Assembly: GCF_002831645.1 (NCBI RefSeq)
Contig: NZ_CP025117.1
Span: 1,495,514 to 1,559,513, forward strand
From: Olleya sp. Bg11-27
GTDB taxonomy: Bacteria; Bacteroidota; Bacteroidia; Flavobacteriales; Flavobacteriaceae
Direction of reading: 5' to 3'
DNA: 64,000 bases
Shown here: piece after piece, positions 1 to 9,186 of the stretch
Numbering within the stretch: the first letter of the stretch is position 1
Layout: each line of letters starts with the position of its first letter
Made by a program: the position numbers and the translations under genes
Notes under the pieces: model-generated
Databases searched by the model: none
Told to the model about the DNA's origin: nothing
The model's input: only the letters and a program-made list of their open reading frames with translations

Positions 1-2
1 TG

Positions 3-203
3 GAAGAAGCGTGGCCATTTGGTAACGTTGCGACTGAAATCACGTATTTAGTACAAAGCGAAGCATTTGATTACTTAGATGCACCAATTATAAAAATAAA
101 CACAGCAGACACACCTGCACCTTACTCACCAGTATTATTAGCCGAATGGTTACCAGACCATACCGATGTTATTACTGCTGTTAAAAAAGTAATGTATAAA
201 TAA
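3..203 (+). CDS. pdhB: Pyruvate dehydrogenase E1 component subunit beta, C-terminal end (partial)
   Basis: The window opens inside this gene; only the last 66 codons are present, read in frame from base 3 to the TAA at 201-203. The peptide contains EEAWPFGNVATEITYLVQ, then APIIKINTADTPAPYSP and ends in ITAVKKVMYK. This is the transketolase C-terminal domain of the E1 beta subunit of the 2-oxo acid dehydrogenase complex, which with E1 alpha decarboxylates pyruvate using thiamine diphosphate and hands the acetyl group to E2. The TADTPAPYSP segment is typical of the bacteroidotal pyruvate enzyme; a branched-chain 2-oxo acid E1 is the alternative. The gene is complete only upstream of the window. 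Confidence 0.85.
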   Translation, partial: EEAWPFGNVATEITYLVQSEAFDYLDAPIIKINTADTPAPYSPVLLAEWLPDHTDVITAVKKVMYK

Positions 204-226
204 AAAAATAGTATTTTCTATTTATT

Positions 227-263
227 AAAAGCTTCATTAGCACGATTGTTGATGAAGCTTTTT
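227..263 (+). terminator. Rho-independent terminator after pdhB
   Basis: Inverted repeat AAAAGCTTCAT (227-237) and ATGAAGCTTTTT (252-263) with a 14-base loop, followed by a short T run. It sits 23 bases after the pdhB stop and ends 17 bases before the next start codon, so it separates the two transcripts. Confidence 0.75.
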
Positions 264-280
264 GTATTAAATGCCTAAAT

Positions 281-2782
281 ATGAACAGTAAACTTTTTTG
301 TCTTTTTTTTGTCTTCGGAAGTCTTTTTGCAATAGCACAAACTAAGGTTAGTGGTGTTGTTTATGACGAGTATAACCAGCCGATATCTTTTGCTAATGTC
401 GTTTTTAAGAACTCTTCTGTTGGGGTAATAACCAATGAGGAAGGTCGTTTTTATCTGGAAGATGATAATACATGGGAGACACTTGTAGTGTCATTTGTTA
501 GTTTTCAAACACAAGAAATTAAGCTTGATAAAAAAGTAAACTACGATTTGAAATTTGTTTTAAAAGAAGAAATAGCGGCACTTGATGAAGTGCTTATTAT
601 TTCGGGAAAACAATCTAAAAAAAATAACCCAGCAATTGATATTCTGAGAAAAATATGGGCTAATAAACGTCTTAACGGTCTAAAAAAATATAAGCAGTAT
701 CAATATGATAAGTACGAAAAAGTAGAGTTTGATCTTAACACGGTCGACAGTTCTTTAATGCAAAGTAAGCTGTTTAGAGGTATGGAGTTTGTGTTTGAGC
801 AAGTAGATACCTCCAATGTTACAGGTAAGACATACTTACCGATGTTTATTAATGAGTCTTCTAGCCAGGTATATGGTGATAATGAAATTAATGCTAAACG
901 TGATGTCTTAAAAGGAAACAAAAACTCAGGGTTTAGTAATAATCAAATTATAATTGATTTTGTAGACGATTTGTACTCTGATTATGACGTGTATGATAAC
1001 TATCTTAAATTTTTTGATAAAAGTTTTACAAGTCCAATTTCAAGAACAGGGATTCAGACTTATAATTATGTCTTAGCGGACAGTAGTTTTATCGATAATA
1101 AATGGTGTTATAATATTATTTATTACCCGAGACGTAAAAATGAATTAACCTTTAAAGGTGATTTTTGGGTGGCAGATTCAACCTTTGCTATAAAGGAAAT
1201 TAATATGCAAGCCTCTAAAAGTGCAAACATAAATTGGGTAAAAGAGATTTATATCGAGCAAGAATTTGAAGTGCTTAATGATTCTGTATTCTTAATAAAA
1301 AGAGATTACTTTATGAGTGATTTTGCTTTTAATAAAAAAGAAAAATCACAAGGGATTTATGGTAAACGTACCACGTTGTACGATAACTATAAGTTTAATG
1401 AGAAAAAAGACCCGAAATTTTATAAAGAAAAAGTTTATAGTTTTGATCAAGACCTCTATAATCAAGATGATAGTTTTTGGGATAAAAACCGCATGGAAAC
1501 CTTAAGTAAGGACGAAAAAGGGGTATATGTCATGTTGGATTCTTTAAAAAATACACAAAAGTTCAAACGACTTTACAATTTAGGGAGCATATTAGCTTCT
1601 GGTTATGTCGAATTTCCTGAACTTAATTTAGATTACGGACCAATTTTTTCCACTTTTGGGTATAATGCGGTTGAAGGCGTTAGGTTAAGAGCGGGAGGTC
1701 GTACTTATTTTGGTCAAAATGATTTATGGCGTATTGAAGGATTTACAGCTTACGGTTTTAAAGATGATAAATTTAAATATGGTTTATCAGGTAAATGGTT
1801 AATAGATAAGAAAAGTCGATTAATTATTTCAGGAGGAAACCGAAGAGATGTAGAGCAAATTGGAGCTAGTTTAACTACAAGTACGGATGTTTTAGGTCGA
1901 AGTTTAGCGAGTAGTTCTGTCGTGGGTACAGGAACAAATGATAAGTTGACAAATTTAAACTTAAGTACGTTGGCTATTGAAGCGGAACCCTTTAGGAACT
2001 TATTAACTCGTCTAAGTATAAGTTATAGAACATTAGAGTCTGCTTCTCCAACTTTTAGTTTAGATTATTTTACAGATGCGACACAAACCGCCACTAAATC
2101 AGAAGTGAAGCAATACGAAACAGCGTTTTCTATGTCCTACTTCCCAAAGCGAGAAATGACAGGATATGGTGTTGAGCGTCGTACTAAAAATGATGACTTT
2201 GCAAGGTTATTTGCACAAATATCTGTTGGAGATAATAGTGTTTTAAATAGTGATTTTGATTATACTAGATTGCAATTTTCATACACGCAACCATGGGCTT
2301 TAGGTGGATTTGGTAGATTGTTTACAACTATTGAAGCAGGAAAAACTTTTGGAGAAGTGCCTTTAGGGTTGCTTAGTATTGTGCCAGGTAACCAAAGTTA
2401 TTTTTCAATTTATAACACGTTTTCAAACTTAGATTTTTACGAGTTTGTAACGGATGAATATGCTACTTTACATATAGAGCATAACTTTAATGGACGCTTG
2501 TTTTCTCGTATACCATTTCTTAAAAAGTATAATTTAAGAGCAATAGTGGGAGCAAGAGGTGTTATTGGAGATATCTCTCAAGATAATAGAAATATTAATG
2601 CTTCTGGTTTGGTCTATAGAGCACCAAAAAAGGAAGCGTATTACGAGTATAGTGTTGGTGTTGGTAATATCTTTAAAGTGTTTAGGATAGACTTAAACTT
2701 TAGAGGGAATTACTTGGACCCAATCGCTAACCCTGATGCTAGAAAATTTGGCGTAACGGGTAGTTTTGGTTTTTACTTTTAG
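281..2782 (+). CDS. DUF5686/carboxypeptidase-like regulatory domain outer-membrane protein
   Basis: An 833-residue exported protein. Residues 1-19 form a signal peptide (MNSKLFCLFFVFGSLFAIAQ). Residues about 21-95 are a CarboxypepD_reg-like beta-sandwich (TKVSGVVYDEYNQPISFANV ... ITNEEGRFYL), the domain at the N-terminus of many Bacteroidota outer-membrane proteins. The remainder matches the DUF5686 layout: a mixed region and then long alternating beta strands ending in FGVTGSFGFYF, with the terminal aromatic expected of an outer-membrane barrel. No TonB plug is evident, so it is not a classical TonB-dependent receptor. The substrate or role is unknown. It stands alone between the pdhB terminator and a methyltransferase 80 bases downstream. 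Confidence 0.75.
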   Translation: MNSKLFCLFFVFGSLFAIAQTKVSGVVYDEYNQPISFANVVFKNSSVGVITNEEGRFYLEDDNTWETLVVSFVSFQTQEIKLDKKVNYDLKFVLKEEIAALDEVLIISGKQSKKNNPAIDILRKIWANKRLNGLKKYKQYQYDKYEKVEFDLNTVDSSLMQSKLFRGMEFVFEQVDTSNVTGKTYLPMFINESSSQVYGDNEINAKRDVLKGNKNSGFSNNQIIIDFVDDLYSDYDVYDNYLKFFDKSFTSPISRTGIQTYNYVLADSSFIDNKWCYNIIYYPRRKNELTFKGDFWVADSTFAIKEINMQASKSANINWVKEIYIEQEFEVLNDSVFLIKRDYFMSDFAFNKKEKSQGIYGKRTTLYDNYKFNEKKDPKFYKEKVYSFDQDLYNQDDSFWDKNRMETLSKDEKGVYVMLDSLKNTQKFKRLYNLGSILASGYVEFPELNLDYGPIFSTFGYNAVEGVRLRAGGRTYFGQNDLWRIEGFTAYGFKDDKFKYGLSGKWLIDKKSRLIISGGNRRDVEQIGASLTTSTDVLGRSLASSSVVGTGTNDKLTNLNLSTLAIEAEPFRNLLTRLSISYRTLESASPTFSLDYFTDATQTATKSEVKQYETAFSMSYFPKREMTGYGVERRTKNDDFARLFAQISVGDNSVLNSDFDYTRLQFSYTQPWALGGFGRLFTTIEAGKTFGEVPLGLLSIVPGNQSYFSIYNTFSNLDFYEFVTDEYATLHIEHNFNGRLFSRIPFLKKYNLRAIVGARGVIGDISQDNRNINASGLVYRAPKKEAYYEYSVGVGNIFKVFRIDLNFRGNYLDPIANPDARKFGVTGSFGFYF

Positions 2783-2862
2783 AAACTAAATAATAACTTA
2801 ACGATTTCAATCTTATGCTTTGTGCACGTAAATAGTGTGAGGCATTTCAATTTTAAATATAT

Positions 2863-3957
2863 ATGGCTGTATCAAAAGCAGAAGTAAATGATGTAACAGC
2901 GTTAGATCTAAATAAGCCTGAAATTATTGTTTCGGATAAACAATTGATGTTGTTTAGTAAAGGCACGGATATTAAATTAACGATAAAGACATTAGAAGCG
3001 GGGCATCCTGTGTTAATAACTGCTTTTTACAGTAATGGATTAACGTTATTAAAAGAGTTAAAAGTATACTTACATAAAAAGTTACCTAATAAGTCTTTTA
3101 AAGAACAACGAGAATATAGGGCACAATATAACAAGTTATCAAGTCTTATTTTAATTGAAGTTATTGATCATAAGTTGGCAGTAAAAAAGGGGCCAGCAAT
3201 TGGTTGGTTAGAAAAATTATATCCCGAAACCAGTAATTTTTTATTACCTTTTGTTAAAGTTCAAGGACTTAATAGCGCGTGGCAATGGTATGAAAATGGT
3301 ATTACTATTCCAGTGTTGCGTAATAAGATACATCCCTATTATGGGACTTATTTCCCAACGCGTTTTGACCACTTAATACTTTTTGATAATTGGTTAAAAC
3401 GTTACGAAGGGCCTAAAAAGTCAGCTATCGATGTTGGTATTGGAAGTGGTGTGTTATCGTTTCAAATGGTAAAGCATGGTTTTCAAACAGTATATGGTAC
3501 GGATACTAATCCTAATGCTATTTTTGGTTTAACCGAATCTATTAAGGATACAAAACTATCAAGAAAAATAACCTTGGAGTATGCTAGTCTTTTTGGTAAG
3601 TCGAAAAAACAGACCGAATTGATTGTATTTAATCCACCATGGTTGCCAACGTCTAGTCGATTAAATAGATTAGACGAAGCTATTTACTATAATGAAACGT
3701 TGTTCCCTGATTTTTTTGAAGGTGCAAAACAACAGTTATTGCCAGATGGTAAATTAGTCTTACTGTTTTCAAACTTGGCAGAGATTACAGAGGTGTCTAA
3801 AACGCATCCGATAGAAAAAGAACTTGCAGAAGGCGGACGCTTTGTTTTGGAAAAGTGTTTAAAAAGAAAGGTTAAATTATCTTCGGATAAAACAAAAAGA
3901 GATCAACATTGGCGTGCTCTGGAAGAAGTAGAACTTTGGATATTGACACATAAATAG
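2863..3957 (+). CDS. Class I SAM-dependent methyltransferase, 50S/HemK-like
   Basis: A 364-residue cytosolic protein. The C-terminal half is a class I methyltransferase: motif I is IDVGIGSGVLSFQMVKHGF (about residues 188-207), the acidic loop is YGTDTNPNA, and the catalytic motif is FNPPWLP (about 256-262). An NPPW/NPPY motif is typical of enzymes that methylate an amide or exocyclic amino nitrogen, such as PrmC/HemK or RsmC/TrmN6-like enzymes. The N-terminal 150 residues are not recognised and may bind the substrate. The start is the ATG 80 bases after the previous gene; no Shine-Dalgarno sequence is visible. The target (protein glutamine, rRNA or tRNA) cannot be decided from the sequence. 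Confidence 0.65.
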   Translation: MAVSKAEVNDVTALDLNKPEIIVSDKQLMLFSKGTDIKLTIKTLEAGHPVLITAFYSNGLTLLKELKVYLHKKLPNKSFKEQREYRAQYNKLSSLILIEVIDHKLAVKKGPAIGWLEKLYPETSNFLLPFVKVQGLNSAWQWYENGITIPVLRNKIHPYYGTYFPTRFDHLILFDNWLKRYEGPKKSAIDVGIGSGVLSFQMVKHGFQTVYGTDTNPNAIFGLTESIKDTKLSRKITLEYASLFGKSKKQTELIVFNPPWLPTSSRLNRLDEAIYYNETLFPDFFEGAKQQLLPDGKLVLLFSNLAEITEVSKTHPIEKELAEGGRFVLEKCLKRKVKLSSDKTKRDQHWRALEEVELWILTHK

Positions 3958-4100
3958 TCATATCATTTAGTGCGATTAATAGTGCTGTAATTAGGATTAG
4001 GTTTATTAGAGTTAAACAGAAAATTTAACAATGTAAATGGGTTTTTTTAAATAAAGTGTGTCTGATACTGTTGTACTTATTAAAAATCAGCGCGTTTCTC

Positions 4101-4131
4101 TTGCCAATACCTAAATAATCTCGTACTTTCG
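4101..4131 (+). promoter_or_regulatory. Promoter of ppa (Bacteroidota TTG / TAnnTTTG type)
   Basis: TTG at 4101-4103, a 20-base spacer and TACTTTCG at 4124-4131, one mismatch from TAnnTTTG. The predicted start near 4136 leaves a leader of about 60 bases before the ppa ATG. Confidence 0.5.
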
Positions 4132-4194
4132 CATCCCAAAAAAGTAAAAAATAATATTTAAATTCCGCTTGACGGAAACTAAAAATAAATAATT

Positions 4195-4722
4195 ATGAGT
4201 CCAGGAGGAAAATTAACATTTGATGTATTAATAGAGATACCAAAAGGAAGCAGAAATAAATACGAATACGATTTTGAATTAAATAAAATCCGTTTTGACC
4301 GTATGTTATTTTCTTCAATGATGTATCCAGGAGATTACGGTTTTATTCCAGAAACATTAGCATTAGATGGTGATCCATTAGATGTCTTAGTAATGGGAGC
4401 TGAACCAACTTTTCCAGGTTGTGTAATGGAAGTTAAGCCAATAGGTGTATTCCACATGGCTGACGAAAAAGGACCAGACGAAAAAATCATCTGTGTACCA
4501 ACTACAGATCCAATTTGGAACAGTTATAACGATATTGACGATTTAAATCCTCACAGAGTTAAAGAAATCACTCACTTTTTTCAAGTTTATAAGGACTTAG
4601 AAATGAAAAAAGTAGATATCGGAGCTTGGGGAGATGCTAAAGAAGCTTATGAGATTTTAAATAAATGTGTTGAACGTTATGAGAATAGCGAACATAAGAA
4701 AAACGGTAATTTTACTATCTAA
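4195..4722 (+). CDS. ppa: Inorganic pyrophosphatase, soluble family I
   Basis: A 175-residue protein of the usual length for family I. It hydrolyses PPi to two phosphates in the cytoplasm with Mg2+ and so drives biosynthetic reactions forward. The family signature DGDPLDVLV (about residues 61-69) supplies the metal-binding aspartates, and MMYPGDYGFIPET upstream of it is also conserved. The gene has its own promoter and a strong terminator, and it is followed by a membrane-bound pyrophosphatase gene. Two PPi-degrading enzymes therefore lie side by side, one dissipating the energy as heat and the other conserving it as an ion gradient. Confidence 0.95.
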   Translation: MSPGGKLTFDVLIEIPKGSRNKYEYDFELNKIRFDRMLFSSMMYPGDYGFIPETLALDGDPLDVLVMGAEPTFPGCVMEVKPIGVFHMADEKGPDEKIICVPTTDPIWNSYNDIDDLNPHRVKEITHFFQVYKDLEMKKVDIGAWGDAKEAYEILNKCVERYENSEHKKNGNFTI

Positions 4723-4745
4723 GAAGTAAATACACCTAAAATATT

Positions 4746-4780
4746 AAAACCCTTTTACTAAATAGTAAAAGGGTTTTTTA
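4746..4780 (+). terminator. Terminator after ppa
   Basis: ACCCTTTTACT (4749-4759) and AGTAAAAGGGT (4764-4774) form an 11-bp stem with a 4-base loop, followed by six T residues. Confidence 0.85.
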
Positions 4781-4968
4781 TGTTATATAAGTAATGGTAT
4801 TTAGGATGTATTAGTTTCTACTAGTACTTGAGTTTATTTTTAGTTTCAAATAGTTTTTTAATTATTGATAATATAAATATTATGTTAAAATATTTAGATA
4901 TTAATAATATTAGTTTTAATTGATTGTGTTACTTTAGTAGTAGTTAACCACTTAATAAACAAACTGAT

Positions 4969-7263
4969 ATGGAAGCAATGATGATTTACATGCCTATTGT
5001 TATGGCAATTTTAGGCTTAATTTACATGGTAATTAAAAAATCTTGGGTGATGAAGCAAGATGCTGGAGATGGCAAGATGAAAGAGATTTCGGATCATATT
5101 TATAAAGGGGCTTTAGCTTTTTTAAATGCCGAGTATAGATTGCTTTCAATTTTTGTAGTCATAGTCAGTGTCTTACTTGCTATAGTTGCCTATTTTGTAC
5201 CCACTACTAGTTACTTAATAGTCATTGCGTTTATATGTGGTGCTATTTTTTCTGCTTTCGCAGGAAATATTGGGATGAAAATAGCTACCAAGACTAATGT
5301 TAGAACAACGCAAGCAGCAAGAACAAGTTTGCCAAATGCTTTAAAAATCTCTTTTGGTGGTGGTACAGTAATGGGACTTGGTGTTGCTGGTTTGGCAGTC
5401 TTAGGATTAACGGTCTTTTTTATTGTGTTTTTTAATGTGTTTATGGATGGTGTTTGGACTACGACTATGGACATGACTATTGTATTAGAAACGTTAGCGG
5501 GTTTTTCTTTAGGGGCAGAGTCTATTGCATTATTTGCTAGAGTGGGTGGCGGTATTTATACTAAAGCAGCGGATGTTGGAGCGGATTTAGTAGGTAAAAT
5601 AGAAGCAGGTATACCAGAAGATGATCCACGTAACCCTGCAACTATTGCAGATAATGTAGGCGATAATGTTGGTGATGTTGCAGGAATGGGGGCTGATTTA
5701 TTTGGGTCTTACGTAGCAACAGTTTTAGCAGCAATGGTTTTAGGTAATTATGTTATTAAAGATATGGGCGGTGCAATACAAGATGCTTTTGGAGGTATTG
5801 GTCCTATTTTATTGCCTATGTCAATCGCTGGTGTGGGCATTATAATATCTATTATTGGTACGGTATTAGTTAAAATTAAAAGTAATGAGGCCAAAGAAGC
5901 ACAGGTAATGGGAGCATTAAATCGCGGTAATTGGGTGTCCATTGCATTAGTGGCTGGCGCGTGTTATGGTTTAGTGACTTGGATGTTACCCGAAACGATG
6001 CAAATGAATTTTTTCGGTGAAGGTCTTCAAGAGATTTCTAGTATGCGTGTGTTTTATGCTACTTTGGTTGGATTGTTTGTGGGGGCTGTAATTTCGTCTG
6101 TAACCGAATATTATACTGGGTTAGGTAAACCACCTATTTTAAAAATAGTACAACAGTCTAGTACAGGAGCAGGAACAAATATTATTGCGGGTTTAGCAAC
6201 AGGAATGATTTCTACATTTCCTTCGGTATTGTTATTTGCTGCAGCTATTTGGGCGTCTTATGCTTTTGCAGGCTTTTATGGTGTGTCATTGGCTGCCTCT
6301 GCAATGATGGCTACGACCGCTATGCAATTAGCAATTGATGCTTTTGGTCCGATATCGGATAATGCAGGGGGAATTGCAGAAATGAGCGAACAGGAACCAA
6401 TTGTAAGAGAACGTACGGATATATTAGACTCGGTTGGTAACACAACAGCAGCAACAGGAAAAGGGTTTGCTATTGCTTCCGCCGCTTTAACCTCATTGGC
6501 TTTATTTGCTGCCTATGTGACTTTTACTGGGATTGATGGTATTAATATTTTTAAAGCGCCTGTTTTAGCAATGCTATTTGTGGGAGGTATGGTTCCCGTT
6601 GTCTTTTCGGCATTGGCAATGAATGCTGTCGGAAAAGCGGCTATGGAAATGGTTGAGGAAGTGCGTCGTCAGTTTAGAGAAATTCCAGGAATTATGGAGG
6701 GAACTGGTAAACCTGAATATGATAAATGTGTTGCAATCTCTACTAAAGCATCTTTAAAAGAAATGATGTTACCGGGGTTGTTGACTATAGGTTTTCCGTT
6801 AGTTATAGCTTTTGTGCCTATGCTTTTTGGAATGAAACATTTAGCGATAGCAGAAATGTTAGGAGGGTACATGGCAGGAGTTACGGTGTCAGGCGTGCTT
6901 TGGGCTATCTTTCAGAATAATGCCGGTGGTGCCTGGGATAATGCTAAGAAATCTTTTGAAGCAGGCGTTATGATTAATGGAGACATGACATACAAAGGTT
7001 CTGATGCGCACAAAGCAGCCGTAACAGGTGATACTGTTGGTGATCCATTTAAAGATACGTCTGGACCATCCATGAATATCCTTATAAAACTAACCTGTTT
7101 AATAGGGTTAGTGATTGCTCCAATTTTAGGAGGTCATACAGAAGTAAGTGTAACGCATACTAAAAAAGTTATTGTTGGAGCTATAGTATGTAACGAAGTC
7201 GCTAGAAGTGAGGGAAGTTCAGCTTATGTTGTGGGTGTTGATAAAGCCATAGTTGTTGAATAA
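4969..7263 (+). CDS. hppA: Membrane-bound cation-pumping pyrophosphatase
   Basis: A 764-residue integral membrane protein with about 16 hydrophobic segments, the normal size of this family. It couples PPi hydrolysis to export of H+ and/or Na+ across the inner membrane. The substrate loops are present: [20 protein letters not shown] and the [20 protein letters not shown] segment near residues 200-250, and [17 protein letters not shown] near the C-terminus. The motif [10 protein letters not shown] has alanine where the potassium-independent proton pumps carry lysine, so this is predicted to be a potassium-dependent enzyme; whether it pumps Na+, H+ or both cannot be read from the sequence. It follows ppa but is separated from it by a terminator. 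Confidence 0.93.
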   Translation: MEAMMIYMPIVMAILGLIYMVIKKSWVMKQDAGDGKMKEISDHIYKGALAFLNAEYRLLSIFVVIVSVLLAIVAYFVPTTSYLIVIAFICGAIFSAFAGNIGMKIATKTNVRTTQAARTSLPNALKISFGGGTVMGLGVAGLAVLGLTVFFIVFFNVFMDGVWTTTMDMTIVLETLAGFSLGAESIALFARVGGGIYTKAADVGADLVGKIEAGIPEDDPRNPATIADNVGDNVGDVAGMGADLFGSYVATVLAAMVLGNYVIKDMGGAIQDAFGGIGPILLPMSIAGVGIIISIIGTVLVKIKSNEAKEAQVMGALNRGNWVSIALVAGACYGLVTWMLPETMQMNFFGEGLQEISSMRVFYATLVGLFVGAVISSVTEYYTGLGKPPILKIVQQSSTGAGTNIIAGLATGMISTFPSVLLFAAAIWASYAFAGFYGVSLAASAMMATTAMQLAIDAFGPISDNAGGIAEMSEQEPIVRERTDILDSVGNTTAATGKGFAIASAALTSLALFAAYVTFTGIDGINIFKAPVLAMLFVGGMVPVVFSALAMNAVGKAAMEMVEEVRRQFREIPGIMEGTGKPEYDKCVAISTKASLKEMMLPGLLTIGFPLVIAFVPMLFGMKHLAIAEMLGGYMAGVTVSGVLWAIFQNNAGGAWDNAKKSFEAGVMINGDMTYKGSDAHKAAVTGDTVGDPFKDTSGPSMNILIKLTCLIGLVIAPILGGHTEVSVTHTKKVIVGAIVCNEVARSEGSSAYVVGVDKAIVVE

Positions 7264-7416
7264 TTGTCTTTTAAAAGCCCTGATATTATTACCAATAATA
7301 ACTCAGATAGATTTTAACGGATTAACGGTTTTAGTAGGTTTAGATAGAAAATAATTTAAGAAGTAAGTCATCAAAATGTTAAAAAAGGTATGGCTTTATT
7401 GAAATTATAAATTTAA

Positions 7417-7449
7417 AACCTATTAATATTATTAGTAGGTTTTTTTTTA
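7417..7449 (+). terminator. Terminator upstream of the App1-like gene
   Basis: AACCTA (7417-7422) pairs with TAGGTT (7436-7441), with additional A/T pairing inside, followed by eight or nine T residues. It lies 154 bases after hppA and directly abuts the next promoter. Confidence 0.6.
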
Positions 7450-7452
7450 TAC

Positions 7453-7460
7453 TATATTTG
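7453..7460 (+). promoter_or_regulatory. -7 element four bases before the start codon
   Basis: TATATTTG is an exact TAnnTTTG match ending four bases before the ATG at 7465. Transcription would begin at or within a few bases of the start codon, giving a leaderless mRNA. No clear TTG is found at the -33 position. Confidence 0.5.
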
Positions 7461-7464
7461 AGTA

Positions 7465-8469
7465 ATGAGTTGGTTTAAGAAAGATCCATTACAAATTATT
7501 TCGTTTTTAAGTTACGGTACGTCCAGTCACTTTTACCATCGTGGTCGCGCTTTGGAGGATGAAACTATTGATTTAGATCAAAAAAGCTTATTTAATCTTA
7601 TCCTAAATACTTGGAAACGTTTTGAAACTGATGAAATCAAACATACCAAGCTAAAAATTACATTGCCAAATAATAAAGTCTTTTATACTGAAACCGATAA
7701 AGATGGGTATTACAAGATAGATGACACTATTTCTGAGCTTGATGATTTAATAAATTCGGAAGGTTGGTTAAATTTTGAAGTGTCTTATAATGAAGCCACC
7801 TTAAAACGTTCGATTCAGAATCAGAATAGATTCCCTGCCGAGTTGTTAATTCCAAATAAGAATTCAGATTTTGGAGTGATAAGTGACATTGACGATACTA
7901 TTTTACATACGGGCGTCGTGTCCATTTTAAAATGGCGCGTATTATATAATACGTTTTTAAAGCATGCACAAAATAGAATTCCGTTGGAAGGTGCTGCGGA
8001 GTTTTATCATATGCTACATAAAGGGCCGGCAGGAGATAAAGCCAATCCTATTTTTTATGTTAGTCATAGTCCTTGGAATTTATATCGTTACCTAGAGTTT
8101 TTTCTAAGAACTAATAATTTTCCGAAAGGGCCTATTTTATTAAGGGGATTTAAAACCATTTTCAGAAAGAAAACAGCATCGTGTAAGCCCGATAAACAAT
8201 TGGAAATTGAAAATATTTTGAAAACATATCCTAATTTGCCTATCATTTTAATTGGTGATAGTGGGGAAAATGATCCAGATATTTATTTAGAGCTTGTTAA
8301 TGCTTATCCTAATAGGATTAAAGCGGTATACTTAAGAAGTGTTAATGATAAGAAGAAAACTAAACGGGTTAAAAAACTACTTAGTGATTATAATACGATA
8401 CCTGTATTATTAGTAAACTCTAGTAAAGAGGCTATTGTCCACGCCAAAAATCATGGTTTAATTAAATAG
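7465..8469 (+). CDS. App1-family (DUF2183) HAD-type phosphatase
   Basis: A 334-residue protein with the catalytic core of the App1/DUF2183 family. FGVISDIDDTILHTGV (about 133-148) carries the DxDxT motif of HAD phosphatases. FYVSHSPWNLYRYLEFF and PKGPILLRGF are DUF2183 hallmarks, and LIGDSGENDPDIY near residue 265 is the HAD acidic motif. Yeast App1 is a phosphatidate phosphatase, so a lipid phosphatase role is plausible, but the bacterial substrate is unproven. The N-terminal 130 residues resemble an accessory beta domain of this family. No signal peptide is seen. Its promoter predicts a leaderless transcript. Confidence 0.75.
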   Translation: MSWFKKDPLQIISFLSYGTSSHFYHRGRALEDETIDLDQKSLFNLILNTWKRFETDEIKHTKLKITLPNNKVFYTETDKDGYYKIDDTISELDDLINSEGWLNFEVSYNEATLKRSIQNQNRFPAELLIPNKNSDFGVISDIDDTILHTGVVSILKWRVLYNTFLKHAQNRIPLEGAAEFYHMLHKGPAGDKANPIFYVSHSPWNLYRYLEFFLRTNNFPKGPILLRGFKTIFRKKTASCKPDKQLEIENILKTYPNLPIILIGDSGENDPDIYLELVNAYPNRIKAVYLRSVNDKKKTKRVKKLLSDYNTIPVLLVNSSKEAIVHAKNHGLIK

Positions 8470-8561
8470 CCCGCGTTAGTGATGGTAATGGCATCCTTTT
8501 TTTGCTGCCATATAGGGCGAAAAAAGATATAATGTACAGCGCGACCCTTGTGGTAACGCCC
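8469..8561 (-). repeat. Structured intergenic element, copy 1 (minus orientation)
   Basis: This 93-base element fills the gap between two convergent genes. On the minus strand it starts GGGCGTTACCACAAGGGTCG and ends in ATCACTAACGCGGGC. An inner near-palindrome pairs ATCTTTTTTCGC with GCAAAAAAAGGAT (plus strand 8493-8505 against 8517-8528). The same order of blocks (GGGCGT-ACC-AA-GGTC-GCT, a T-rich arm, a variable loop, a purine arm, CATCACTAACGC) recurs at 54268-54360. Similar elements are, as far as I recall, common between genes in Flavobacteriia. It may be a two-way terminator, a REP-like repeat or a structured RNA. Confidence 0.6.
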
Positions 8562-8569
8562 AAAAAAGT

Positions 8570-9184
8570 CTAAAATAATCCGTTGATCTCTGCGTCTATT
8601 TTGTTGATTATAATACCTAGGTCTTCAGGGTTTGCAACAAAATCCATATTATCTACATCAATGACCAATAAGTTGCCTTTTGTGTAACCATGTATCCAAG
8701 CTTCGTAACGCTCGTTAAGTCTGCTTAAATAATCGATGCTTATAGAATTTTCGTAATCACGTCCACGTTTATGTATTTGAGACACCAAATTCGGGATAGA
8801 ACTGCGTAGGTATATTAATAAGTCTGGCCCCGCAACAAAGCCTTCCATTAGGTCAAAAAGGGATTTGTAGTTTTCGAAATCACGATTAGTCATCAAGCCC
8901 ATAGCATGTAAATTTGGTGCAAAAATATGTGCATCCTCATAAATAGTTCTGTCTTGAATGATATCTTTTCCGCTTTCGCGAATTTGAGATACTTGTCTAA
9001 AACGACTGTTTAAAAAGTAAACCTGTAGGTTAAAACTCCAACGTTCCATTTGATTATAAAAATCGTCTAGGTATGGATTGTCTACAACGTCTTCTAATTG
9101 AGCTTCCCAGTTAAAATGTTTAGCTAATAATTTAGTAAGCGTCGTTTTTCCTGCGCCTATGTTTCCTGCTATGGCAACGTGCAT
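8570..9184 (-). CDS. Deoxynucleoside kinase (dCK/dGK family)
   Basis: A 204-residue cytosolic kinase of the deoxynucleoside salvage pathway that phosphorylates deoxyadenosine, deoxyguanosine or deoxycytidine. The P-loop GNIGAGKT is at residues 7-14. The DVVDNPYLDDFY segment, the QDRTIYEDAHIFA motif (the family's DRS/ERS-like region) and a GRDYENSI lid segment are all present. The gene starts two bases after the upstream gene ends, so the two are probably co-transcribed and translationally coupled. Substrate preference cannot be read from the sequence. The downstream end abuts the structured intergenic element. Confidence 0.88.
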   Translation of the reverse strand: MHVAIAGNIGAGKTTLTKLLAKHFNWEAQLEDVVDNPYLDDFYNQMERWSFNLQVYFLNSRFRQVSQIRESGKDIIQDRTIYEDAHIFAPNLHAMGLMTNRDFENYKSLFDLMEGFVAGPDLLIYLRSSIPNLVSQIHKRGRDYENSISIDYLSRLNERYEAWIHGYTKGNLLVIDVDNMDFVANPEDLGIIINKIDAEINGLF

Positions 9185-9186
9185 AG

